From Bacteroidales bacterium (lineage in GTDB: Bacteria > Bacteroidota > Bacteroidia > Bacteroidales > Muribaculaceae): a DNA stretch of 64,000 bases. Shown one piece after another: positions 8,648 through 18,750 of the stretch; positions within the stretch are counted from its first letter, which is position 1; the number at the start of each line of letters is the position of its first letter. The notes beneath the pieces are model-generated. The model was not told the origin of the DNA and did no database searches. It saw only the letters and a list, made by a program, of their open reading frames with translations. A program made the translations under genes and the position numbers. The stretch is from positions 1-64,000 of the forward strand of contig CAAGJW010000062.1 of NCBI GenBank assembly GCA_900770215.1. The letters are read 5' to 3'.

Positions 8648-9049
8648 ATGAAAAAAGAAGATTCTGAAATATTAAAGAAGTTGGGTAAAAATCCGGGATT
8701 CAAGGTGCCGGACAATTACTTTGCCGATTTCAGTAAGAATTTGACAGATTCTCTCCCCGAAATCCACATCACCGAAGAGGAAAAGCCCACGTTGTGGTCG
8801 CGCATCAGCACCTACGTCTACATGGCCGCCATGTTTGCCGGCATCTGGTGCATGTTCCACGTGTTCGACATCTACAACGGCACTGCAGGCAAGGTCTCTC
8901 CCAAGACCGAGATGGCCAGCGGCGTGAAGGGCGACCTCAACACGGTGAAAGCTGCCAAGGCGGCCGACAATGCCAAGATGAGCTACAAGGACAGCATCGA
9001 GGCGGGCAACACTGCTGGCGACGATGCACCTCTCAAGGCAGCGCAATGA
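8648..9049 (+). CDS. Small single-pass membrane protein, putative anti-sigma partner
   Basis: 133 residues: a soluble N-terminus of about 60 residues (KKEDSEILKKLGKNPGFKVP, then a DYF/SLP motif), one hydrophobic segment (VYMAAMFAGIWCMFHVF, about 56-72) and a polar C-terminal tail of about 55 residues. The N-terminal pattern (short acidic helix, K-x-P-D-N-Y-F) recurs in Bacteroidota genes downstream of ECF sigma factors. Sigma sequestration at the membrane is inferred from context; no zinc-binding anti-sigma motif is present. Confidence 0.7.
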   Translation: MKKEDSEILKKLGKNPGFKVPDNYFADFSKNLTDSLPEIHITEEEKPTLWSRISTYVYMAAMFAGIWCMFHVFDIYNGTAGKVSPKTEMASGVKGDLNTVKAAKAADNAKMSYKDSIEAGNTAGDDAPLKAAQ

Positions 9050-9380
9050 CGGCTAGCCAGGGCAGTACCCAGGGTGTGAACGCGGTGCAGCAACTGTCAT
9101 TCCTCACTTACTGTTACAGGCACATGGCTGCTCTCACCAGGTGACGGCAGCAACAAACCCAGCGCAACGACATGTTCTTCGCACACTTATTAGAGTTGTG
9201 AAGTTCATTTTTCTCAGGCAAGCATGTTGAAAGTATTTAATTTTATTATTGAAAAAATAAGCAATAATCATTTCTAAAAATTCTAAGACTAACTTTCTCA
9301 ATACCTGCAATCCCGTGGCAATTCGATGTGCGAAGTGCCACGGGATTTTAGTTGCCGGTAGCTTGTCGTGTCCTTGGTAA
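9050..9380. other. Intergenic region, convergent genes
   Basis: 331 bp between the sigma-operon end and the leftward acyltransferase. It holds a 32-codon frame (9046-9144) overlapping the previous stop by ATGA, with no recognisable features, an AT-rich stretch and the terminator at 9309-9350. Nothing else supported. Confidence 0.5.
9309..9350 (+). terminator. Rho-independent terminator
   Basis: A 12-bp perfect stem AATCCCGTGGCA / TGCCACGGGATT with a 15-nt loop followed by TTTTAGTT. It lies 260 nt beyond the small membrane protein gene, so the transcript would have a long 3' untranslated region. Confidence 0.8.
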
Positions 9381-10502
9381 TTATTTGCCCATGGGCTGGC
9401 CCACGAGCAGGAAGGCCAGGATGCGGCTGCGCTTCACGGCATATATTGCCAACAGCGTGACTGCAATCACACAGAAGGCCACGCTGGCGCTGAGTGCCAC
9501 GAGCGGCGTCATGCCCAGCCCCATGGCCTTGAGCGGCTCTTGCAGTGCTGTGAGAGGGAAGAGAAAGAAATAGTGCACCAGGTAGATGCCCAGGCTCTCA
9601 TGGCCCAAGTAGTCGAAGTAGCGCACCACGATGCCGGGCTTGTGCCCCTGGGTGTGGTACTCGCAGCGAGTCCAGGGCTCTACCATGGCAATGGCGATGA
9701 TGATGAGCGAGAATTGCATGACGGGCGTGGTGACAAACGAGAGTGCCTGGGCATGCAGGGTGTTGAGGCTGTCGGACACGGGGCCGGGCGTCTGTATCCA
9801 CCAGGGCATGTCCCAGGGATAGACGATGGAGTAGAAAGTGAGGGCAAAGACGACGAGGGCGGCAGTTCGCCACCAGTCGCTCTGCACCAGGCGGGCGAAG
9901 GCGTCCTTGAGGCGGCTGGCGTAAATGCCCATGATGAATATCGGGAAGAAGGTGGCCAGCAGGCCAAAGCCCGCATAGTCCACATTGTCTTGCTCGCTGG
10001 AGAAGGCAAAGCTGAGCGCGATGAGCACGGCATAGACGGCCAGGAGCACCACTACGTGCATCCACGCCCGCTTCAGCCTGGCCAGGACGTAGCTCAGCGG
10101 GTAGTAGACCAGAAACAGCTCAAAGAGGCACAGGGTGAACCAGTAGCCGTCTTTCCAGTAGCTGCGATACAGGTCGGGCAGGTTGTCGCTCAAGGGCGAC
10201 TGCAAGCCGCTGTGGGGGAAATAGAGCACCCACAGGGGCGTGATGGCCAGGAAGGGAATGATGAGCTGGCCGAAGCGCTTCTTCAAGTTGGGGGCCCTGA
10301 AGGTGGCCTTGTAGGTGAAGTAGCCGCTGATGAAGAAGAAGATGGGCATGTGCACCTGGCCTATGAGTTTGAAAAGGAATGCCGAGTCGATGCCACGCAC
10401 GCACATGGTGAGGGCATGCCCCATCACCACGAGGTAGATGGCAAGGCCTTTGAGTACATCAAAATAAGCTATTCGCTGTTTTTTTACTGCTAGTTGATTC
10501 AT
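9381..10502 (-). CDS. Membrane acyltransferase, acyltransferase 3 family
   Basis: 373 residues with about ten hydrophobic segments. The signature AYFDVLKGLAIYLVVMGHAL (residues 12-31, with the catalytic-type His) and FFFISGYFTYKATF are typical of OatA/WecH-like integral membrane O-acyltransferases, which acetylate cell-surface polysaccharide, peptidoglycan or lipid A sugars. Substrate unknown. It starts 47 nt after the upstream NusG-like gene in the same direction, suggesting one transcript under antitermination control. Confidence 0.88.
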   Translation of the reverse strand: MNQLAVKKQRIAYFDVLKGLAIYLVVMGHALTMCVRGIDSAFLFKLIGQVHMPIFFFISGYFTYKATFRAPNLKKRFGQLIIPFLAITPLWVLYFPHSGLQSPLSDNLPDLYRSYWKDGYWFTLCLFELFLVYYPLSYVLARLKRAWMHVVVLLAVYAVLIALSFAFSSEQDNVDYAGFGLLATFFPIFIMGIYASRLKDAFARLVQSDWWRTAALVVFALTFYSIVYPWDMPWWIQTPGPVSDSLNTLHAQALSFVTTPVMQFSLIIIAIAMVEPWTRCEYHTQGHKPGIVVRYFDYLGHESLGIYLVHYFFLFPLTALQEPLKAMGLGMTPLVALSASVAFCVIAVTLLAIYAVKRSRILAFLLVGQPMGK

Positions 10503-10549
10503 TTTTTTTACTAAGTGTCTGAAGTTGTACTGTGTTGTTATTGATTCGT

Positions 10550-11089
10550 TTATTCGTTGATTCTCTCGATGAGCGACGGGTGAATAAAAGTGGTAGCCAC
10601 CGCCACAATGCCTGGAATGTTGACCACGACGCGCCGGTCGCCCTTCACCCGCACAAACACTCCCTCGGCACCCTCAAAGGGGCCTCCCAATATGCGCACT
10701 CGGTCGCCACGGCTGAAGTCGCCCGGGTCGGGGTCGAGATAGATGAGCTGCTCGTCGTGGGTGCCTGCCACAGCGATGAAACTCTGCATCTGCCTGTCGG
10801 GCACAATGATGGGCTTGTGGGTCTCGTGATCCATGATATAGCGCACGGGCAGGGGGGTGCTCGCCTTGTACTGGGACATGCGTGTGGGCTCGATGTTGAC
10901 AAAGATGAGGTTGTGCACCGATGGCACGAGCTTCTTCATCATGCGGCCTTCCCGCACCACGCGCTTGTACTGCATGGGTAAAAAGCTGGCGATGCCTCGT
11001 GCATCGAGGTCGCTCTTCACCTTGAGCTCGCGGTTGTAGGTCACACGCAGCGCATACCACACTTTCTTTTCTTCGGGTTTGCTCTCCAT
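10550..11089 (-). CDS. NusG-family antiterminator, UpxY type
   Basis: 179 residues. The NGN domain (about 8-100: KVWYALRVTYNRELKVKSDL, then FLPMQYKRV and NLIFVNIEPTRMSQY) is followed by a KOW domain (about 120-165: DFSRGDRVRILGGPFEGAEG). These specialised NusG paralogues (UpxY/LoaP-like) in Bacteroides bind polymerase and prevent premature termination in surface polysaccharide operons. Here only one downstream gene, the acyltransferase, follows in the same direction, so the usual large locus is missing or lies elsewhere. Confidence 0.88.
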   Translation of the reverse strand: MESKPEEKKVWYALRVTYNRELKVKSDLDARGIASFLPMQYKRVVREGRMMKKLVPSVHNLIFVNIEPTRMSQYKASTPLPVRYIMDHETHKPIIVPDRQMQSFIAVAGTHDEQLIYLDPDPGDFSRGDRVRILGGPFEGAEGVFVRVKGDRRVVVNIPGIVAVATTFIHPSLIERINE

Positions 11090-11190
11090 CGGTGTGCAAA
11101 TTTATGGATAAAATGTGGAATTGAGGCCGATTTGTGAAATTTTTATTTTTGTTTCACGTTATCATTTTGATATCAAACATCTCATGGCTT

Positions 11191-11745
11191 ATGGCAAAGA
11201 AAATCGAAAAGTGGAAAACCCTCGACTCCCGCTATATCATAAGGCGCCCCTGGCTCACGGCCAGGGTCGACCGTGTTCAGCTGCCCGACGGGCGCATCAA
11301 CCCCGAGCACTATGTGCTGGAATATCCCGACTGGGTCAATGTCACCGCCATCACTGCTGATGGCAGGTTTGTCTTCGTCAGGCAATATCGCCATGCCTTC
11401 GACGGCGTCTACGACGAGCTGTGTGCCGGTGTGAGCGAGAAGGGCGAGCAACCCATCGAGGCGGCCCGGCGCGAGCTGCTCGAGGAGACGGGCTACGGGG
11501 GCGGCAAGTGGACGCTCACGATGACTATAGGGCAGAACCCCAGCACCTGCAACAATCTCACCTATTGTTTCCTTGCCCGGGGCGTGGAGAGGGTCGACAG
11601 TCAGCACCTCGATGCCAGCGAGGACATCGAGGTCGTGCTCAAGACCGAGCAAGAGGTCTACGCCATGCTCACTGCCGACGAGATGAAGCAGGCCCTCATG
11701 GCCGCACCGCTGTGGCGCTACTTTGCAATGAAGGATAAAAATTAA
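11191..11745 (+). CDS. Nudix hydrolase (ADP-ribose pyrophosphatase-like)
   Basis: 184 residues from ATG 11191; an earlier in-frame ATG (11134) would add a hydrophobic stretch not seen in the family. The complete Nudix box is present: G-x5-E-x7-REL-x-EE-x-G (within GVSEKGEQPIEAARREL and LEETGYGGG), followed by NPSTCNNLTYCF. The upstream VRQYRHAFDGVYDELCAGV is typical of ADP-ribose/ADP-sugar pyrophosphatases. Probably hydrolyses nucleoside diphosphate derivatives in the cytoplasm. Confidence 0.9.
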   Translation: MAKKIEKWKTLDSRYIIRRPWLTARVDRVQLPDGRINPEHYVLEYPDWVNVTAITADGRFVFVRQYRHAFDGVYDELCAGVSEKGEQPIEAARRELLEETGYGGGKWTLTMTIGQNPSTCNNLTYCFLARGVERVDSQHLDASEDIEVVLKTEQEVYAMLTADEMKQALMAAPLWRYFAMKDKN

Positions 11746-11758
11746 TTTTTATGAAATC

Positions 11759-11790
11759 TTTGATGCGGTGGCATTGTTTTTGTACCTTTG
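11759..11790 (+). promoter_or_regulatory. Promoter of the alpha-2-macroglobulin gene
   Basis: TTTG (11759-11762), 20-nt spacer, TACCTTTG (11783-11790). Transcription should begin near 11797, which makes the ATGs at 11788 and 11800 unlikely translation starts. Confidence 0.6.
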
Positions 11791-11817
11791 TATAGAACTA
11801 TGATTATAAAGAAAAAG

Positions 11818-14800
11818 ATGAGTGCAATTCACAGTATGAAAAGTTCACACCGTTACAACTTGAGGTGTGTCCTATCCAAGCAACGATATGTTAAATTGCT
11901 CCTCAGTTCGCTGGGCATCGTCGTGCTGCTGTTGCAGCCGCTCACCATGTGGGCAGGGAGCAAAGCCGTGACACCCGACTTCGACTATCCCAAAACAGTG
12001 AGCAAGACGGCCCTGGCCGATCTCAATGCAGCCCTCAAAGCTGGCGACGGCAATAAAACTATCGATGCCCTTGTGCGCTACTCCCTGGCCCAGGGCTCCA
12101 TCTCCAGCGACAACATGGCCGCGATTGTTGCCAAGGTCGACTCGGTCATCGCCCGCGAGACACGGCCCGACTACCGAGCCTTGCTCTACAGCCTTAAGGC
12201 CCGCATCTTTGCCGGCTACCGTGACCAGTATGCAGTCTACGACCGTCGCAACGACGCGGCTCAGCTATCGAACGACTACAGCGAGTGGGACCGCAAGCAA
12301 TTTGACAACTGCATCGACTCGCTCCTGCGCCTGGCGCTGGCCGACGAGGCAGCGCTCAAGAAGTGCCCCGTGGGCCAGTATGGCGGTGTGCTCAAATATG
12401 ACCTCCAGGGCTCATTGTATATTCCCACACTTTATGAAGCCATTACAATGTGGAACAGGACCTTCTCCCATTGTGAGACCGACAAGGCGGCGTGGGGCAA
12501 GGCATGGCTCGACTACGAGAAACAGCAGGGCAACATTCCAGCCCTCATGTATTGCTACTGGTCGGCCAATCCCTACGACGAGTCGCTCGGCGACGTGTAT
12601 GAGCGATACAAAGACAGTGAGTACAGCGGCCTGCTGCTTGCCCAGTGCACTTGGACTGGCCAGTACAGCCAGCTCACTGGCTACATGGACCGCTTCAAGG
12701 GCAACTCTCGCTATGCAGGCGACATTGAGAGTAAGATCAATTCAATCGAGAGGAAAAACGTGTTCGTCGACTACAGGCAAGAGTTTTGTTCTACCGATAG
12801 CGTGACAGTGAAAATTTCATCCCGCAATGTGAATCGCACCACGATCAACCTGTATCGCGTGCCCGATGCTGTGCTCAACAGCGCCAGCTTCAAGAAACGG
12901 CAATATTCACGTCCTGTGTCGGAATTGAAACTGGTGGCCTCCAGGCAGGTCGACATTGCGGGCACGGTGCCCTTCGACGGCGAGGCTGTTGCCAAGTTCC
13001 CGCCGTTGCCCTATGGCAAATATGTCGTGTTGCCCGAGTTTGAAACTGGCGGCAAAATAGTCGCCGACGATGATTACAATGGCGCGAACTTGCTCCACGT
13101 TGGCGACCTTGCCAGCTTCACGCTTGGCCAGGCAGGGGAGAAAGGTCGCATCTTTGCAGTCGATCTCAGGACGGGTGCACCTCGCGGCGGTGTGACAGTG
13201 AAAGGCAACAAGGGATTTTCGGGCACCACGGCCAGCGATGGCAGCCTGCAGGTGCCCGATGATATCAGCTACATGACCTATACATTGAGTCAGGGCGGCG
13301 ACAAGTATGGCTCAGAAGCCTATTACAGCCTTTTCTACTACAACGATGCAGTGCCTGCCAAGACGATAAGCGGCTACACCGATTTGGGCATTTACCGTCC
13401 GGGCGAGACCGTGAAGTTTGTGGCAGTCGTGTATGAGACTGGCGGCGACTTGCACCAGGTGATTGCAGGTGAAAAGGTAAAGGCCTCTTTCAAAGACCCA
13501 AATGGCAAGTTGGTCGATTCAGCGTGGTGCACGACCGACGTCTTTGGCCGCATCGAGGGCAGCTTCAAGATACCTGCCGACCGCATGAACGGCCGCTGGT
13601 CGATTGCCTTCAGCGGCACGTCGGGGCGTTCGCCCTACGGCTATGTGGCAGTGAACGTGAGTGAGTACAAGACGCCCACGTTTGCAGTCAGTTTCCCCGA
13701 TGCCGAGGACGCCTACGTGCGTAAGCAGCCTGTGAAAATCACGGGAAAGGTCGAGACCTACTCGGGCATGCCCGTGCAAGGCGCCCAAGTTGAGCTGCGC
13801 CTCATGGCCAAGAGCTGGTCGTGGTGGTGGCGCTGGAACGACGGTGACGGCGATGATGACGAGGTCAACGACACTACTGTGGTGACCGATGCTCAGGGCA
13901 ATTTTACTATCGAGTATCCCGCTCATCTCTTTATAGAGAATGCCGACACTGCTGGCGGCCAGCGCATTGTCGACAACTGGCGTAGCTACCAGTTGACTGC
14001 ACAGGTGACCAATGTGGCTGGCGAGACCCACGAGTCGAGCACCAATTTCATCATAGGCCGCCATCGTGGATTCACGTTTGCCAGCGAGGAGTTGACATTG
14101 CTCAACGACAAGCCGGTGAAGATGCCTGCGACCTTCAACTCAACCGACGAGAATGACAAGAATGTGGCCTGCACTTTCACACTCTACGACAAGGCCCGCA
14201 AGCGTGTGATTGCTACGGGCACCTTCCAGTCGAGCGACACCACGCTCGACCTCACTCGTGTGCCTTCGGGGCAATACATGCTTGAGGTCGAGGTGATAGG
14301 CGACACGGCCACCCGTGCCCGTGCCACCGTCACGCTCTACCGTGCGGGCGACAAGGCTGCTCCTGTCGCCGATGCAGCGATGTGGCTGCCCAGGCCCAGC
14401 CGCTATGTCGACAGCAAGAATGTGGCTCACGTGCTCATAGGCGTCTCGGTGCCCAAGTCGCACATCTACTATATAGCTGCCAGCCGCAAGCGCATCTTGG
14501 GGCAGGGTTGGCTTGAAATGGGTCGTGGCATGCACGACTTCAAGATGCAGGTTCCCAATGAGCCCGATGAAGATATCTCTTTCCACTTCATCAACTTCTA
14601 CAACGGCGAGAAGAATGAGGAGATGTTCACGCTGAGCTCCCCTGTCAACCGCCAGCAGCTCACGGCCAGGGTGGTCTCGTTCCGCGACAAACTTGTGCCT
14701 GGCAATAAGGAGAAATGGACTTTCCAGTTGCTCGATAAGGACAACAAACCAGTGAAGGGAGCCATGATGCTCGAGATGTACGACAAGGCACTCGACGACT

Positions 14801-17436
14801 TGGCTTCCAATGCTTGGTCATTCAGCCCAAGTGTGTTCTATCCCAGGATGTTTGACATCAACTGCTATTTCAACTCCATTGAGGTGTGGACCAACTACTG
14901 CAGCTTTACACAAGCGGCCAAGTATGCGACCAATCATTATCAGGCTCCCCAGTTGTGGCTCTACGACAGGGATTTCTTCTTGATGAGAGACAGAGATATT
15001 TTCTTTACGGGAGTGCCTGCAGGGGGGGTGTACGCCTCGGCTGCACTCAATGAACTGAGCGAAGCAGTTGTTGTAAAAGACGAGGCGCCTCTTGCAGCCA
15101 GGTCGATGAAGCGAGCCCCAATGGTACAGGCAGCTGCAGGCAGTGCCTCACGCTCCAGTCTCGGGCAGGTGAAGGTGCGCACGGCCGATGTGAAAACGGC
15201 CCTGTGGCGCCCGCTGCTGGTGAGTGATGCGCAGGGCAACGTCGCGGTCGAGTTTGAAGCTCCCGAGTACAATTCCACTTGGATTGTGCAGGGTATCGCC
15301 TATAATGCCCGCCTTCTTGCCGACAAGTTCTCTCGTGAAGTGCTCACCCAGAAACCGGTGATGGTGAAGTCGAGCGTGCCGCGCTTCCTGCGTCAGGCCG
15401 ACAAGGCCACCCTCGCTGCCACGGTGCAGAATGCCACCAGCCAGGCACTCGAGTGCGAGGCTGTGATCGAGCTGTTCAACCCCCGCACCGGCCAGATTTA
15501 CGCTTCTCGCAACTTCTCGCCAAGCATCCCGGCCAAGGGCACAAGTGCTGTGTCGATCGACTGGAGCGTGCCCGACTCGGTGTCCTTTGTGGGCTTCCGC
15601 GTGAAGGCTGCGGGTGGCAACTATGGCGATGGCGAGCAGGTGCTTATACCGGTGCTCAGCGCCGTGTCGCCCGTGATCGAGACCAAGCCGTTCTACATCG
15701 ATCCTGGCACAGGTCATTTCACCATGTCGATGCCGTCCCAGGCCCGCGATGGCGCCCGCATCACGCTGGAGTATTGCGACAACCCCGTGTGGTATTGCCT
15801 CACGGCTTTACCCACTATATACAGCGACAACTATCATGTGGCTTCGGCCCTTGCCCATAGCCTCTATGCCCAAGTGCTGGCACGCGGCATTGCCAAGTCG
15901 TCGCCCAAGGTGGCCGAAGCCATCAACTACTGGAAGCAACACAGCGAGGACAGCGTGCTCGTGTCGATGCTGGCCAAAAACCAGGATTTGAAGATCGGTA
16001 CGCTGCTGGCTTCGCCATGGCTGGCCGAGGCCGACCGCCAGACCTTGCGCATGTCGAGACTCGACCAGCTGCTCGATGAGGAGCGGTCAAGGGCTGAATA
16101 CCGCAAGATTGTAGACGGCCTCAAGGACTTGCAGATGAGCGACGGCGGTTGGTGCTGGTATCGCTACCCGGGTTGCTGCAGCTCGTTGTGGACCACCCAC
16201 GAGGTGCTTGAGATCATAGGCGGACTTCGGCACTTGGGCTATCTCAACGACGATGCAGCCATCAATGCCATGGTCAAGAAGGCCCTGCGCTACTACGACC
16301 GAGAAAACTTGCAGCTTTTCAAGAAGCAAACCAAACGCGACAAGCGCAACTATAGCGGCTTTGCCAGCTATGTGTATGTGCGCACCCTCTTCCCCGGCTT
16401 TAAACCAGGCCCTGACAATGCTGCCATGATCAAGAAATGCCTTTCGGCAATGACCACCAGTTGGAAACACACCGACTTGGGCACCAAGGCGCTCTACGCA
16501 ATGGCCCTTAACCGCAACGGCTATCATGGCGTGGCACGCAACATCATTGCCTCGATACGCGAGTTCGCTATCACCAAGCCCGAACTGGGTATGTACTGGG
16601 ACAACCTGCAAGTGGGCTGGCGATATTTCGACAAGGTGGCCGTGACAAGCACCATCTTGCAGGCCATCAACGAGATTGACCCGCAACGGCAAGAAATCGA
16701 CTTGATACGTAAGTGGATCTTGTTGATGAAGCAAAGCAACGACTGGGGCAGCAGCAGCCTGGCCGCCGACGCCGTCTACTCGATACTGTCGACGGGCTCG
16801 CAGTGGCTCTCGCAACCTGGCACCCCGGTCATCACGATCGACGGCAAACCGGTAGAGCTGGGCAAGCTGGCGGGCTATCTTGGCTATGGACGCACGACCG
16901 TCGCAGCAGCGCCTGGCGCCAAATTGGAAATCACTCGCAACACCGCGAGTCCAGCCTGGGGGGCAGTCTACGTGCAGTACAATGCACCCATGACCGCTGT
17001 CGAGGGTAATGCCATCACCGAACTGTCGATACGCAAGGAGTATTACACCTACGGCCCCGATGGCAAGATACATCAGGTCGACCCAGCCCGCTTGCATGTG
17101 GGCGACAAGGTGCAGGTGCGTGTAGTGATCAAGAACAATAAAGACATGGACTATGTGACCGTCGCCGATGATCGCGGAGCATGCTTTGAGCCCGTCGATC
17201 AGCTCTCGGACTACCGCCTTGCCGATGGTGTGTATTATTACATCGAGACCAAAGACAGCCGCACCAACCTCTTCTTCACCTCCCTGCCCAAGGGCACCCA
17301 TGTGATAGGCTACGATGTGTATGTGACCAGCGCAGGCGAGTATGCCGCAGGCATTGCCACGGTGCAGTGCCAGTATGCCCCTCAGCTCACCGCCCACTCC
17401 GCCGGCCAGCTCATAAAGGTGCAGCCCCGCCAATAA
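11818..17436 (+). CDS. Bacterial alpha-2-macroglobulin family protein (no thioester)
   Basis: About 1,870 residues, exported: a basic N-terminus is followed by a hydrophobic segment (LLLSSLGIVVLLLQPLTMWA). Start uncertain; ATG 11818 is preferred to 11788/11800 because of promoter position, and 11836 is also possible. Macroglobulin MG domains occupy the first half (GIYRPGETVKFVAVVYE is an MG2-type signature), the A2M domain follows (FEAPEYNSTWIVQG, then KPVMVKSSVPRFLR), and the second half is an alpha-helical toroid (DGGWCWYRYPG and similar). At the position where thioester forms have CxEQ the sequence reads NPVWYCLTALPT, so covalent trapping is not expected. Probably a periplasmic or surface protease trap or envelope protein. 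Single gene, own promoter. Confidence 0.9.
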   Translation: MSAIHSMKSSHRYNLRCVLSKQRYVKLLLSSLGIVVLLLQPLTMWAGSKAVTPDFDYPKTVSKTALADLNAALKAGDGNKTIDALVRYSLAQGSISSDNMAAIVAKVDSVIARETRPDYRALLYSLKARIFAGYRDQYAVYDRRNDAAQLSNDYSEWDRKQFDNCIDSLLRLALADEAALKKCPVGQYGGVLKYDLQGSLYIPTLYEAITMWNRTFSHCETDKAAWGKAWLDYEKQQGNIPALMYCYWSANPYDESLGDVYERYKDSEYSGLLLAQCTWTGQYSQLTGYMDRFKGNSRYAGDIESKINSIERKNVFVDYRQEFCSTDSVTVKISSRNVNRTTINLYRVPDAVLNSASFKKRQYSRPVSELKLVASRQVDIAGTVPFDGEAVAKFPPLPYGKYVVLPEFETGGKIVADDDYNGANLLHVGDLASFTLGQAGEKGRIFAVDLRTGAPRGGVTVKGNKGFSGTTASDGSLQVPDDISYMTYTLSQGGDKYGSEAYYSLFYYNDAVPAKTISGYTDLGIYRPGETVKFVAVVYETGGDLHQVIAGEKVKASFKDPNGKLVDSAWCTTDVFGRIEGSFKIPADRMNGRWSIAFSGTSGRSPYGYVAVNVSEYKTPTFAVSFPDAEDAYVRKQPVKITGKVETYSGMPVQGAQVELRLMAKSWSWWWRWNDGDGDDDEVNDTTVVTDAQGNFTIEYPAHLFIENADTAGGQRIVDNWRSYQLTAQVTNVAGETHESSTNFIIGRHRGFTFASEELTLLNDKPVKMPATFNSTDENDKNVACTFTLYDKARKRVIATGTFQSSDTTLDLTRVPSGQYMLEVEVIGDTATRARATVTLYRAGDKAAPVADAAMWLPRPSRYVDSKNVAHVLIGVSVPKSHIYYIAASRKRILGQGWLEMGRGMHDFKMQVPNEPDEDISFHFINFYNGEKNEEMFTLSSPVNRQQLTARVVSFRDKLVPGNKEKWTFQLLDKDNKPVKGAMMLEMYDKALDDLASNAWSFSPSVFYPRMFDINCYFNSIEVWTNYCSFTQAAKYATNHYQAPQLWLYDRDFFLMRDRDIFFTGVPAGGVYASAALNELSEAVVVKDEAPLAARSMKRAPMVQAAAGSASRSSLGQVKVRTADVKTALWRPLLVSDAQGNVAVEFEAPEYNSTWIVQGIAYNARLLADKFSREVLTQKPVMVKSSVPRFLRQADKATLAATVQNATSQALECEAVIELFNPRTGQIYASRNFSPSIPAKGTSAVSIDWSVPDSVSFVGFRVKAAGGNYGDGEQVLIPVLSAVSPVIETKPFYIDPGTGHFTMSMPSQARDGARITLEYCDNPVWYCLTALPTIYSDNYHVASALAHSLYAQVLARGIAKSSPKVAEAINYWKQHSEDSVLVSMLAKNQDLKIGTLLASPWLAEADRQTLRMSRLDQLLDEERSRAEYRKIVDGLKDLQMSDGGWCWYRYPGCCSSLWTTHEVLEIIGGLRHLGYLNDDAAINAMVKKALRYYDRENLQLFKKQTKRDKRNYSGFASYVYVRTLFPGFKPGPDNAAMIKKCLSAMTTSWKHTDLGTKALYAMALNRNGYHGVARNIIASIREFAITKPELGMYWDNLQVGWRYFDKVAVTSTILQAINEIDPQRQEIDLIRKWILLMKQSNDWGSSSLAADAVYSILSTGSQWLSQPGTPVITIDGKPVELGKLAGYLGYGRTTVAAAPGAKLEITRNTASPAWGAVYVQYNAPMTAVEGNAITELSIRKEYYTYGPDGKIHQVDPARLHVGDKVQVRVVIKNNKDMDYVTVADDRGACFEPVDQLSDYRLADGVYYYIETKDSRTNLFFTSLPKGTHVIGYDVYVTSAGEYAAGIATVQCQYAPQLTAHSAGQLIKVQPRQ

Positions 17437-17589
17437 TGAGGATACATTACACACGCCAACATTGAGGCACACTTTTTCCTCAGGAAGCAACAGGGCCTGG
17501 CTCTTGATGAGCAGGCTCTGTTGTTAAGCTTGTAGACTTGGGCCTGTAAAATAGGCCGTGGCTAAATGGCCTAATTCTAATCTTTTTAG

Positions 17590-17597
17590 TAACTTTG
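17590..17597 (+). promoter_or_regulatory. -7 element upstream of gmd
   Basis: TAACTTTG matches the Bacteroidota -7 consensus and lies 25 nt before the gmd ATG. No clear TTG is found at the -33 position. Confidence 0.45.
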
Positions 17598-17622
17598 CAA
17601 TAAATAAATTTTTGATTACGAC

Positions 17623-18705
<1,083 letters not shown>

Positions 18706-18750
18706 CGATGCACGTCGTGATAAAACAGGAAATCATATTGACAGCAAAAC

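Noticed and set aside
16087..17490. 467-codon minus-strand frame inside the alpha-2-macroglobulin gene
   Set aside because: Antisense shadow of a well-supported long gene; no start context or motifs.
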